Source of the DNA: Pedobacter sp.
GTDB lineage: Bacteria; Bacteroidota; Bacteroidia; Sphingobacteriales; Sphingobacteriaceae
Assembly: GCA_025351765.1 (NCBI GenBank)
Contig: JANXVH010000173.1
Coordinates: 1-34,404, forward strand
Reading direction: 5' to 3'
Length of the DNA: 34,404 nt
The stretch's first letter is position 1. The number at the start of each line of letters is the position of its first letter. The notes beneath the pieces were generated by a model, which was not told the DNA's origin, made no database searches, and was given only the letters and a program-made list of their open reading frames with translations. Of this stretch, positions 26,103 through 34,192 are shown piece after piece. The position numbers and the translations under genes are program-made.

Positions 26103-26132
26103 AGAAAAAAGCCCACACAATGGTGGGCTTTT
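26103..26132 (-). terminator. Rho-independent terminator after the beta-helix gene
   Basis: On the minus strand AAAAGCCCAC (26132-26123), a six-base loop and GTGGGCTTTT (26116-26107) form a perfect 10-bp stem followed by a T-rich run. It follows the beta-helix lipoprotein stop at 26149. It probably reduces, but need not end, transcription into the two genes downstream, for which no strong separate promoter is seen. Confidence 0.85.
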
Positions 26133-26148
26133 AAACTATTTTTATCTA

Positions 26149-27687
26149 TTAATATTTGTGCTGATTACCAGTTCCATCAGTTGGAAAAGCTCCTAAATCT
26201 TTGTTTGGAGGAGTAATAGATGCACCAAACACTACGTCTGTAGAAAGTTTACGTTGAGGAAAACCATATTGAACCAATAGTGGAGCTGCAGCTTTAGCGG
26301 GTAGGGCATTTTTGCCACTGCCACCAATATAAACACCTGCACCTATTGCAGGAGAGCCAATCCTTAAATGGAAGTCGGCCCCTGTTGGGATAACTGAGTT
26401 ACGGTAATTTCTACCAATGCTATTTGCTGCAAGATCGTAGTTTGCAAAAAGAGGATCATATTTCAATGAATCACTAGCTGTATTCACGCCAATATTGGTT
26501 CCATTTGCAGTAATTGAACCATTTACATAACTATTAAGGTCGGTAGATTTTTTAATAGTGAACTGATTTGGCTCGATGAATATCATATATTGTTCGGCAC
26601 CGCCCATTGGATTTCCTCTTCCAATATACGTAAGGTTATTACCGTACGACGTGTTCAAAGTATCACTAGGTTTACCTTTTTCCGATTGATAGGTAATACG
26701 TAATCCCGATTTACTATTTGCAATAATGTTGTTATAGATAAATCCACCGGCATTTGTTTCAGTATTGATAGACCCGTTTCTAGTAGTTTTTGTCTGCCTG
26801 AAACCGCAATTAATAACTGTATTATTGTAAATATTTACCAGACATACTTTTCCTGCTGCACCCGAAGTTTTTAGTCCGTTAGTAGCAATACCATAAGTCA
26901 GGTTATAGGCCATATCTCCGTATACACCGTCCTTAATATTGGTAGCTTCACCACCACCGGCACCAATTTTCGTAAAGGTATTACGCATAATGCTCATATA
27001 AACGTTTTGGGGTCTGATGCCATCATCCTTACTACCCATGAACCAGGAATCCTCAACAATCAAACTACCTAAAGCATTCGTAACGCTGTTCATATAAAGT
27101 GCAAATCTTGGATCTCCAGATTTGGCACCGTAATCTGGCGCGTTTGCTCCCCAAGGACCGCCTGTGTATTCAACATGTGTCCATCGAAGCAGGAGCAATT
27201 TTGCAGATGGGCCACATTGAAAACCACCCCAATATCCTTTAAAAGCTGGGTCATTTGCAGCATCGTCTTTATAAGAAGAATTGGTCTTTGGTGTTGCTGG
27301 AGTTTCAAAAACAGTGAACCAATTAGGTGCTGTTTTAGATCCATTACTAACCAATGAGCCGTTTACGTAAAATGCTGGACTAGTTTCCGGAGATTTTCCA
27401 TCACCATGTATTACCACCTTTGCGCCTGGCTGAAGATATAATGTATCACCTGCGTTAATTGTAACATCAGACATAACGTGATAGGTTTTACCTGCCAGCA
27501 TAGTTCCTTTTAGTGGAATAGAATTACCGTTAGCATCCTTTTTAGGTAAGATGGTATCCCCAATAGACGATCCAACAACGAACAAAGGCTTTGAGATTTC
27601 TACAGTTTCAGTGCCGCTTTTTTTACAAGAATAGAATGCTGCAGTGGCCCCTATAATCAGGCATGTTAAAAAGGTACTTTTTTTCAT
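26149..27687 (-). CDS. Beta-helix lipoprotein next to a TonB receptor
   Basis: 512 aa. The signal ends in AAFYSCKK, a clear lipobox. After a variable start (residues 30-60), the GTMLAGKTYHVMSDVTINAGDTLYLQPG region is the lead-in usual for right-handed parallel beta-helix proteins. Repeats with N/I ladders follow, such as SLIVEDSWFMGSKDDGIRPQNV, IMRNTFTKIG, IYNNTVINCG and IYNNIIANSKSGL. No catalytic triad of a known polysaccharide lyase is evident to me. It follows the TonB-dependent receptor by 28 bp and may act as its surface ligand-capture partner, in place of a SusD protein; this is inference. Confidence 0.82.
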   Translation of the reverse strand: MKKSTFLTCLIIGATAAFYSCKKSGTETVEISKPLFVVGSSIGDTILPKKDANGNSIPLKGTMLAGKTYHVMSDVTINAGDTLYLQPGAKVVIHGDGKSPETSPAFYVNGSLVSNGSKTAPNWFTVFETPATPKTNSSYKDDAANDPAFKGYWGGFQCGPSAKLLLLRWTHVEYTGGPWGANAPDYGAKSGDPRFALYMNSVTNALGSLIVEDSWFMGSKDDGIRPQNVYMSIMRNTFTKIGAGGGEATNIKDGVYGDMAYNLTYGIATNGLKTSGAAGKVCLVNIYNNTVINCGFRQTKTTRNGSINTETNAGGFIYNNIIANSKSGLRITYQSEKGKPSDTLNTSYGNNLTYIGRGNPMGGAEQYMIFIEPNQFTIKKSTDLNSYVNGSITANGTNIGVNTASDSLKYDPLFANYDLAANSIGRNYRNSVIPTGADFHLRIGSPAIGAGVYIGGSGKNALPAKAAAPLLVQYGFPQRKLSTDVVFGASITPPNKDLGAFPTDGTGNQHKY

Positions 27688-27715
27688 GATTTTATTAGAT
27701 TGGTATTTAATTTAT

Positions 27716-30499
27716 TTAAAGTATGTATCGAAGTCCAAGTTGATAGTTTTGTCCATAAAGGCTTCTTTCCGTCAGCGTTTTTCCTAAAGCTGCATTCTGA
27801 TAAGGAGCAAGCGCAGCATTAATTGCTGGTTTATAGACATAGACTTCGTATCGGGCATTCAAGATATTTTGAACTTTGGCAAAAGCTGAGAAATGAGCAG
27901 CAAATTTTTTCTCTGCAGAGAAATCAAAAGTATTGGTTGCTTTCTGCCAATAGTCAAACCCGTAATATGGGGCAACCAACACAATTCTCTTACCAGTATA
28001 TTGCCAGGTAAGCTGCATATCTAAACCAATTCCAGTATTTTTATACAATAGTGCAGCATTAGCAATATGGGCAGATTGTCCCTGCAAAGGTCTTTTTTCA
28101 TCAATATAAACCGTTTGCGCACCGCCCCCATTGGTAAGCATTGAAGTAAATTTGCTTGTAGTAATAGATGAATTGGTGTAGGTGTAATTTACGCGCAAAC
28201 CAAGCATTCTAATGTATTTCTCAAAAACAAGCTCCAGGCCATAATTCGTTGCATCTCCAAAATTATTGGGCTGATATACCGTTTGGCTCTGTACACCCGT
28301 AAATTGAAAACCATATTCAATAGGGTTATGAAGGCGTTTATAAAATGCACCGATTAAAAATTGCTCATTTAGCTTAGGGAAAAGTTCATAACGTACATCA
28401 AAATTATTCGAGGTGGTATGCAACAAGTTCGGATTTCCTTTTTCCGTCCAGTTTTCTCCCTGAAAACTGTAGGGTACAATTTCAAAAAAACCAGGACGGC
28501 TTACTGCCCCGTAATAAGAAAGCCTTAAATTTGTCTTGTCATTTAGCAGGTATTTAAAATGAACACTTGGCAATTGGTCTGAATAGGAGATCTTGCCTGT
28601 TTTAGCACCAAGTGTTACGGGTACATCAGTATTAAAGTCTTGATCGGTATTTTCAATTCTCATTCCTAAAATAGTCTCCAATTTTTTAAGCTGGAATTTC
28701 AACATCGCATAGCCAGCGGTTATTTTTTCGTTTGAACGGTAATTATTAGCCTCTCCTGGAGACCCTGCCGGGTTATAAACTGACCAGCGGAAATTGTCAA
28801 TTCCAGACCATATCTGTGGTGTTCCGTCGCTATTTGGTTCGGGTCTTAGGGTATAGTTCTGATAAAAATTATCCCTGTGTTTGTCCCGGTACATTCCTCC
28901 AACCGTAAAAGTATAGGGCACTGATTTAACCTTATCGTTAAAAGCGAGGTTCCCATAACCAGAAAGATCACGGTCATGATTTGCCCACCAAGCACGGTTA
29001 AATTCTTGTGTGATATTCGGACGGGTGTAAGGTGCAGCATTCGGAGTAGCGGCATCTGCATAGAATCCGCCATCATAAGTATATTCGGCCCAATCCGGAA
29101 TTTTACTAGTTGCCTTTGAGTAAACGCCAGACCAGCTAAAATTTAAATGCTCTGGTAACAAAGCATGCTCACCTTGCAGTGTGCTGTTGTAAATGGTTTG
29201 TCTTTGAAACCTCGATCTACCAGAGTAAATGATTTGCCCAGTACCCGGCCTCGTTCTCCGCGCAGGCAGCACAGTATCGGTTGTCATTCTTGTTTGAGCT
29301 TCATCTAATATCGCATAAAAATTATACAGACTAATTTTATTGTGCTCATTAATGCGATAATCTGCTTTCGCATTTAATCCAGTACGGGTAACCTCGGTAG
29401 AGTAATTGCGTACATACGCATGTTTCAAATAAAGCAATCCGCCATCCTGAAATTCTGCCGGACTAAATACATTTTGGTAGGTCTTATATGTATTTTGATA
29501 AGAAGCACTCAACATCAAACCCAACCGATTGTCAAAGAATCGATCTCCAGCAGACAACGATGCCATTGCATTGGGCCTGAAATTTTTGTGAGTATATTTA
29601 AGATTATCGCGCGTAAAATCTGTCGGCATTGCCAAATAAGAAGGCCCTTTTACCTCATAAGGTGACTTCTTGTTGATGGCATTTACAGGAAAAGCGTCGT
29701 AGCCACGGTTCAGCAAATTCTGATTGTAACCAGTAGATAAGCTGGCATTGATATATGGCCTGTCAGGTGCATTTTTCATTACCATATTAATAGAACCCCC
29801 AATAGCATCACCCTCCTTATCAGGAGTTAGCGTTTTACTAACCTCAATACGCTCTACTAGCTCAGCAGGAAAGATATCAAGAGGAACATACCTTGATTTG
29901 TTGTCGGGACTAGGAATCTTTATACCATTAATCAATGTATAATTATAGCGTTGGTCCATACCACGTATAATTGCGTAACGCCCCTCGCCACCACCACTTC
30001 GTTCAACAGAAACACCTGAAACCCGCTGCAGTACATTTGCAACAGTAATATCTGGTGAAAGCTGAATTGCTTTTGCAGATATGATATTCACAATATTTGC
30101 CGAAAGCTGTTCCGATTTTTTAGAGGATGCCTCTGATTCAGCATTTCGCCTTCCGGCAATCTGAACAGCATTAAGATCTGAATTCTGTTCATCTAACGAA
30201 AAATCAATAACCCTGTTACCATTTACAGTAATGGTGGTATCCCGGTATTTATACCCCACAAAACTGCACCTAAGTGTATACGTTCCGGCTGGAATATTCT
30301 TAATTACGTAAATACCGTCAAGTGCAGCGCTTGCCCCTTTTGATAGTTTTTTAACATTTACAGTTGCACCAGTAAGAACTCCCTTACCCTGAGCACTATT
30401 TTGGGTAACCACTCCCCTGATCGTATAGCTTTGAGTCTGCCCTATTGCGGCAATGCTAAATATTAGAAAAATGTATATAAAATATAAACTCCGTTGCAT
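27716..30499 (-). CDS. TonB-dependent outer-membrane receptor with carboxypeptidase-like domain
   Basis: 927 aa. A signal peptide (about 1-20) is followed by a carboxypeptidase-like domain (about 25-108, ending near SFVGYKYRDTTITVNG), a plug domain (about 130-245, with VLQRVSGVSVERSGGGEGRYAIIRGMDQRYNYTLINGI) and a 22-strand barrel to the C-terminal LGLRYIL. The plug with SRYVPLDIFPAELVERIEVSKTLTPDKEGDAIGG resembles the TonB-Xanth-Caul type rather than SusC, and no susD gene is present. It imports an unknown ligand. Followed by beta-helix and propeller lipoproteins and a metallophosphoesterase, the set may take up and process an organic phosphate or a similar polymer. Confidence 0.93.
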   Translation of the reverse strand: MQRSLYFIYIFLIFSIAAIGQTQSYTIRGVVTQNSAQGKGVLTGATVNVKKLSKGASAALDGIYVIKNIPAGTYTLRCSFVGYKYRDTTITVNGNRVIDFSLDEQNSDLNAVQIAGRRNAESEASSKKSEQLSANIVNIISAKAIQLSPDITVANVLQRVSGVSVERSGGGEGRYAIIRGMDQRYNYTLINGIKIPSPDNKSRYVPLDIFPAELVERIEVSKTLTPDKEGDAIGGSINMVMKNAPDRPYINASLSTGYNQNLLNRGYDAFPVNAINKKSPYEVKGPSYLAMPTDFTRDNLKYTHKNFRPNAMASLSAGDRFFDNRLGLMLSASYQNTYKTYQNVFSPAEFQDGGLLYLKHAYVRNYSTEVTRTGLNAKADYRINEHNKISLYNFYAILDEAQTRMTTDTVLPARRTRPGTGQIIYSGRSRFQRQTIYNSTLQGEHALLPEHLNFSWSGVYSKATSKIPDWAEYTYDGGFYADAATPNAAPYTRPNITQEFNRAWWANHDRDLSGYGNLAFNDKVKSVPYTFTVGGMYRDKHRDNFYQNYTLRPEPNSDGTPQIWSGIDNFRWSVYNPAGSPGEANNYRSNEKITAGYAMLKFQLKKLETILGMRIENTDQDFNTDVPVTLGAKTGKISYSDQLPSVHFKYLLNDKTNLRLSYYGAVSRPGFFEIVPYSFQGENWTEKGNPNLLHTTSNNFDVRYELFPKLNEQFLIGAFYKRLHNPIEYGFQFTGVQSQTVYQPNNFGDATNYGLELVFEKYIRMLGLRVNYTYTNSSITTSKFTSMLTNGGGAQTVYIDEKRPLQGQSAHIANAALLYKNTGIGLDMQLTWQYTGKRIVLVAPYYGFDYWQKATNTFDFSAEKKFAAHFSAFAKVQNILNARYEVYVYKPAINAALAPYQNAALGKTLTERSLYGQNYQLGLRYIL

Positions 30500-30558
30500 A
30501 TTTATGTAAAATGTGCTGCAAAAGAGTAGATAAAAAGCTACATAAAGTACAAGTTATA

Positions 30559-30566
30559 CAAACTTA
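30559..30566 (-). promoter_or_regulatory. Candidate -7 box of the TonB-receptor operon
   Basis: TAAGTTTG on the minus strand matches TAnnTTTG and lies 59 bp before the receptor ATG. No TTTG is seen at the usual distance upstream, so the promoter may need an activator. Confidence 0.4.
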
Positions 30567-30631
30567 ACTAAATGATAACATATCCTTAAAAAACCATCTG
30601 GCTTATGTTAAGGAATGATTATTAATGTATT

Positions 30632-30646
30632 ATGATATCCTATCAT
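30632..30646. promoter_or_regulatory. Palindrome in the divergent gap, possible operator
   Basis: ATGATA-TCC-TATCAT is a perfect inverted repeat. A related half-site (AAATGATA, 30570-30577) lies near the -7 box of the TonB-receptor gene. The 284-bp gap between the receptor and the gene at 30784 holds no coding frame that I can support. Confidence 0.35.
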
Positions 30647-30756
30647 TTCACATTTGTGCAGACTTAATCCAGAGTCGATAATTGACAGAACACATTGATT
30701 TTAATATCGCTCAAATCTCATTTACAAAAACTACCACCATTTTGCTCAGTTATACA

Positions 30757-30764
30757 TAAGTTTG
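30757..30764 (+). promoter_or_regulatory. Candidate -7 box of the gene at 30784
   Basis: TAAGTTTG matches TAnnTTTG and lies 19 bp before the ATG. A TTTG at 30741-30744 is too close (12 bp) to be its -33 box. Confidence 0.4.
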
Positions 30765-30783
30765 CAGAACCGCATTAATCCGT

Positions 30784-32043
30784 ATGGCCTCGAAAAAGAA
30801 AAAAGAAGCCGCAGCTAAAGCTGCTCTCGAAATTGAAAAACAGCAAAAGGCACTTAAACAGCGCTTTATTGAACGATTTGTTATATTACTGGAACTTTAC
30901 GGAGGTACAACCCTATCAAAATTATTTCCCCCTACATTTATCGGAGAAAATTTGTTTCAGCTTCGTTACCCGGTTTTAAAAGGAAAGGCTTCACCTGACC
31001 ACCCCATCGCAAAAGAGAAAGTGGTGCAATTTAACAGCCTCATGAACTACTTCATGCGGGATGAATTTATTCAATTGGAAAATGGAAATAAATATCCATT
31101 AAGCTGGTATCCTGCTGAAGGCATGACACTCCTTAATTCCATAAATATTGTTGAGCCAGATAACCCAGCCGCCTTAACAGTGATACCATTTTTTGAGAAA
31201 TACCTGCCAGACACAAAATACTATGAGGAAGTTCAAGATAGACTTAGTGATATCCTCCTTGAATCTACCAGGTATTTAAGCGACCTTACTACCGAGATCA
31301 TTAAAGTTGATACTACCCAGTCAGCTGTTTTTGAAAGCTACGAACCTAAAAATGATCTGTTTATTCGCCCTTTTAAGCCTGAAACTGTTTACTTATTGAT
31401 TAACGGAGAAAAGCACAGTGCAATTCAGCTTGGATGGGTTACTCCTTCCATGAAATGGCACATGTTAAAAGTAAAGCCTTCCCAACTTGGTTTTAAAGTT
31501 GAAGGCTTGGATATCCCTTTGGATATTTTTGTACAAAAACATGCTTTGATGAGGCTTAAAGAACGCATCAATATTACGCCTGGTGTAATGCATGAAATTC
31601 TATTCCTTACTTTTGCGGAAGACAAGATTAAACACGTTTTTAGAGATGGAAAGAGCCTTGTAGAGTTCCGCATATCAAATGAAAAGGCAGGTTACTTTTT
31701 AGTGAAACTCCATGGCAATCAACTAATAGTCCATACATTTTTATTTCTTACCAATGATAGAACACCTGAAGGTGATAAACTAAAAAAACTGCTTGCCCTA
31801 GTAAAAACGGATAAAAAATACCTGGAAATAGATAATCTGCCGGCATTCAACGCTTATCGGATCTATGAAAATGAAACACTAAGCAAGTTGTTTGAAGAAG
31901 CCGGGTGTGGGTCATTATTAAAACTTGGTCATTTAAAACAGTTCTCTCAGATTATGGTGAGTGATAAAGATGCTGAATCCATTGAACGTTATCTTGCTGA
32001 TGCTCCGTATTTTAGAAATAAGAATCCAGAAAACATGTGTTAA
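30784..32043 (+). CDS. Uncharacterised protein with Lys/Ala-rich N-terminus
   Basis: 419 aa; I do not recognise the family. The N-terminus (about 1-28) is rich in lysine and alanine and likely a short coiled helix. The rest is a mixed alpha/beta soluble protein with no signal peptide or membrane segment. Visible features are FIQLENGNKYPLSWYPAEGM, a FVQKHALMRLKERINITPGVMHE segment (about 251-273) and a basic, lysine-rich part around 325-345. The HALxRLxER element recalls small domains of unknown function that occur in toxin-like or phage-related proteins, but this is not enough for a call. It stands alone on its strand, and its stop overlaps the stop of the convergent SRPBCC gene. Confidence 0.75.
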   Translation: MASKKKKEAAAKAALEIEKQQKALKQRFIERFVILLELYGGTTLSKLFPPTFIGENLFQLRYPVLKGKASPDHPIAKEKVVQFNSLMNYFMRDEFIQLENGNKYPLSWYPAEGMTLLNSINIVEPDNPAALTVIPFFEKYLPDTKYYEEVQDRLSDILLESTRYLSDLTTEIIKVDTTQSAVFESYEPKNDLFIRPFKPETVYLLINGEKHSAIQLGWVTPSMKWHMLKVKPSQLGFKVEGLDIPLDIFVQKHALMRLKERINITPGVMHEILFLTFAEDKIKHVFRDGKSLVEFRISNEKAGYFLVKLHGNQLIVHTFLFLTNDRTPEGDKLKKLLALVKTDKKYLEIDNLPAFNAYRIYENETLSKLFEEAGCGSLLKLGHLKQFSQIMVSDKDAESIERYLADAPYFRNKNPENMC

Positions 32044-32939
32044 CACCCGTCACATGGCTTATTATTCTCAAGTTCTTCTTTATAGGGCATACCACTACCT
32101 TTTTCTAGGTAAGTTTTCAAGCTGTCGCAAAACTGTCGCCAACCAACAGCGCAAATACCATAGCATTCAATGCCTGGATTTAAACCGATATGCGTTAGTC
32201 GGATTATCGTGTTTGTTTTTTCTGTTTCAAGTTCCCATATAATTTTGGTGTTTAACCATTCTCTTTTATTAGTTAGTTCCGGAATGTCAATAAATGTATC
32301 ACTTACAACCCAAACAACCTTCTTATTGAAAATTAATTCTTCTACTTGCATTGTTTTGAAAACAGAGGATCCAAAACGAACTGTAAATACATCCCCTTGC
32401 TTATCGGAAACACCTTCAAACATTTCTGTCCACCAAAATGGTATTTCTTTTGTAATGCTTTTGAACACGTTTTCAATAGAAGTTTTTACGGTTATTTCGT
32501 GCTGAAAATTATCTTTCTCTATATAATTTCTTAGAGATGTATTGATAATTTGATCCCAACCATTTTCAAAATTATGTAACCCAAAATCAGGATTATCAAT
32601 TGGAAATGTCTCCAGACCACGATGGGTAAGTTTTAATAAGGTTTTATTTCCTTGTTCAAAGAGTTCAAATGTTACAAATGAAATGCCCGAATATCCCTCA
32701 TAGCGCCAGCTATATGTTAGTTTTTTTCCAGCAATAATCTCCGTTATTTCGCACAAATGGAGATATTGAATACCTTCATCGTTTCCACCTATAAATTGAA
32801 ATTGAAAGCCTACTTCTGTCTTAAATTCTTGAAGATCGAAATACCAGTTTTTCATCTCACGTGTATCTGTAAGTGCTTTCCAAACTTTTTCTGTAGACGC
32901 GTCAAATAGTCTTTCTAAGACGACAGGATTATTTTTCAT
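32040..32939 (-). CDS. Double SRPBCC (AHSA1-like) domain protein
   Basis: 299 aa made of two START-like/SRPBCC domains in tandem. Domain 1 (about 5-143) shows ERLFDASTEKVWKALTDTREMKNWY and the C-terminal NGWDQIINTSLRNYIEK helix. Domain 2 (about 145-285) shows the matching start ITVKTSIENVFKSITKEIPFWW and end AVGWRQFCDSLKTYLEKG. Such domains bind hydrophobic ligands, and the AHSA1 type is often encoded beside an ArsR-like regulator, as here. Most partners have one domain, so the doubling is unusual. The start overlaps the arsR-like gene by 11 bp. The substrate is unknown. Confidence 0.87.
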   Translation of the reverse strand: MKNNPVVLERLFDASTEKVWKALTDTREMKNWYFDLQEFKTEVGFQFQFIGGNDEGIQYLHLCEITEIIAGKKLTYSWRYEGYSGISFVTFELFEQGNKTLLKLTHRGLETFPIDNPDFGLHNFENGWDQIINTSLRNYIEKDNFQHEITVKTSIENVFKSITKEIPFWWTEMFEGVSDKQGDVFTVRFGSSVFKTMQVEELIFNKKVVWVVSDTFIDIPELTNKREWLNTKIIWELETEKTNTIIRLTHIGLNPGIECYGICAVGWRQFCDSLKTYLEKGSGMPYKEELENNKPCDGC

Positions 32940-33276
32940 TTTCTTTATTTTTTAGTTCTTTTCTTGATTTACCATTTTCACTCAAATGCAATTGAAGTGC
33001 ATCCAATTTATCGTTCCAAAAACGGTTGTATTGGTTTGCCCATTCCGAAACTGCTTCAAGCCTTTCTAGCCTTGCTTCGCAAAAGCGCTCTCTTCCCTCA
33101 GTACGTATTGTAATAAGCCCACATTCTGTCAAGATTTTTATATGCTTTGAAATTGCTGGTCGGCTTATTTCAAATTTTTCAGCAACAGTATTCAAGTTCA
33201 GGGTTTCCTTAGCAATTAGATTAATTATTGCTCTCCTTGTTGGGTCAGATATAGCTTGAAACACATCTCTTCTCAT
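32929..33276 (-). CDS. ArsR-family winged-helix repressor
   Basis: 115 aa. The winged helix (about 5-85) contains DPTRRAIINLIAKETLNLNTVAEKFEISRPAISKHIKIL and a wing with TEGRERFCEA. The metal-binding ELCVCDL motif of metal-sensing ArsR proteins is missing, so it likely responds to an organic ligand or is a simple repressor, as in the ArsR/SRPBCC pairs. It overlaps the SRPBCC gene by 11 bp. Two operators surround its promoter, so it probably represses its own unit. Confidence 0.92.
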   Translation of the reverse strand: MRRDVFQAISDPTRRAIINLIAKETLNLNTVAEKFEISRPAISKHIKILTECGLITIRTEGRERFCEARLERLEAVSEWANQYNRFWNDKLDALQLHLSENGKSRKELKNKENEK

Positions 33277-33293
33277 AATTATAAATATTTTAA

Positions 33294-33339
33294 GTAACCA
33301 TTCGGTTACAAATATAACGTAACTAATCGGTTACGCAAA
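33294..33339 (-). promoter_or_regulatory. ArsR/SRPBCC promoter with twin operators
   Basis: On the minus strand TTTG (33339-33336), a 19-bp spacer and TATATTTG (33316-33309) make a full Bacteroidota promoter. Two inverted repeats lie on it: GTAACC-ATTC-GGTTAC (33294-33309, perfect) and GTAACT-AATC-GGTTAC (33319-33334, one mismatch), 25 bp apart. One fills the spacer and the other touches the downstream edge of the -7 box. The predicted transcript starts about 27 nt before the ATG. Confidence 0.8.
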
Positions 33340-33540
33340 TTTATTCGACAATTAATTTTTAATGCAAAAGAAAGATTGTTAAATGCCGCGTGGATTTTGA
33401 TATCGGCTAATTTGCCTTGACGCACATCGCTGATATTGGCAATGTCAATTTGAGCTAGCTTCTAACCGATAAAGCGATGCGCTTTGTTGCAATATTCGCA
33501 GTACCTACCATAAGATCGATGAATACCATTATTCAAAAAC
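33340..33540. other. Non-coding stretch, possibly a gene relic
   Basis: Together with its flanks this 320-bp gap between the arsR and tetR genes holds no gene that I can support. The sequence is richer in GC than its surroundings in places. It has a perfect inverted repeat AAAGCG-ATG-CGCTTT (33471-33485) and a direct repeat TGATATyGGC (33398-33407 and 33431-33440). A minus-strand frame is open over about 33345-33460 without a start codon, reading DIANISDVRQGKLADIKI in its middle, which may be a fragment of a lost gene. Confidence 0.3.
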
Positions 33541-33593
33541 TTGCAAAATCCGATAAATTAAAGTTCCTTTGTGATCATACTGATTAGTGTCTT
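33541..33593 (+). promoter_or_regulatory. tetR promoter with weak operator copy
   Basis: TTG (33541-33543), a 20-bp spacer and TTCCTTTG (33564-33571, one mismatch from TAnnTTTG) form a plausible promoter. ATCATACT-GATT-AGTGTCTT (33574-33593) follows and matches the palindrome at 34202-34221 at 13 of 16 arm positions. It lies between the -7 box and the tetR ATG, suggesting autoregulation. Confidence 0.55.
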
Positions 33594-33596
33594 TTT

Positions 33597-34187
33597 ATGA
33601 AGAAAGCCACCGCAACTCGACATACAATACTAGAAAAAGCATTTGAGATTATTTACTCAAAAGGATATCAAACCACAAGTATCGACGAGATTATTGCCAA
33701 AACAAACGTTACAAAGGGCGCATTTTATTATCATTTTAAAACAAAAGATGAAATGGGGCTGGCAATCATCAATGAAATTATCAAGCCAACAATGCAAACC
33801 GCTTTTGTTAACACATTGCAAAACAGTAAAGATCCGGCTAAAGAAATTTACGATCTGATAAAATCGCTATTATTAGAGAACTCATTTTTAACGGTACAAT
33901 TTGGTTGTCCCGTTGGTAATCTTGCACAGGAAATGACTCCCTGGAATCCGATTTTTGGAAAAGCAATTTCTGAGATAATTTATGAATGGCAAGACACATT
34001 GGAAAAAATCATCCAAAATGCAGCTGATAAAGGTATAATCCGACAGAATATCAATCCTCAACAAGTTGCTTATTTCGTAATATCTGGTTATTGGGGAATT
34101 AGAAATTTCGGGAAAATATACAATAGCGGTGATTGTTACCACCCTTACTTAAAAGAGCTTAAAACCTATTTGAACAACCTAAAATAA
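33597..34187 (+). CDS. TetR/AcrR-family regulator
   Basis: 196 aa. The N-terminal helix-turn-helix (about 8-52) contains RHTILEKAFEIIYSKGYQTTSIDEIIAKTNVTKGAFYYHFKTK, a clear TetR DNA-binding domain. The C-terminal ligand domain is less conserved, with a GCPVGNLAQEM segment found in a YfiR/AcrR-like branch. It is followed 68 bp later by a membrane-protein gene on the same strand, with a palindrome over that gene's -7 box, so the gene downstream is the likely target. Confidence 0.92.
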   Translation: MKKATATRHTILEKAFEIIYSKGYQTTSIDEIIAKTNVTKGAFYYHFKTKDEMGLAIINEIIKPTMQTAFVNTLQNSKDPAKEIYDLIKSLLLENSFLTVQFGCPVGNLAQEMTPWNPIFGKAISEIIYEWQDTLEKIIQNAADKGIIRQNINPQQVAYFVISGYWGIRNFGKIYNSGDCYHPYLKELKTYLNNLK

Positions 34188-34192
34188 AATAT

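Noticed and set aside
26080..26118. Longer propeller lipoprotein start at 26118
   Set aside because: The extra codons fall in the terminator hairpin and would precede the natural signal peptide.
26149..30499. Polysaccharide utilisation locus (SusC/SusD)
   Set aside because: There is no SusD-like gene and no glycoside hydrolase, and the receptor plug is not the SusC type.
30672..30694. CAGAGT...CAGAAC pair upstream of the gene at 30784, as a seventh tandem operator
   Set aside because: The period is 16 bp, not 11, and there is no -7 box 7 bp downstream.
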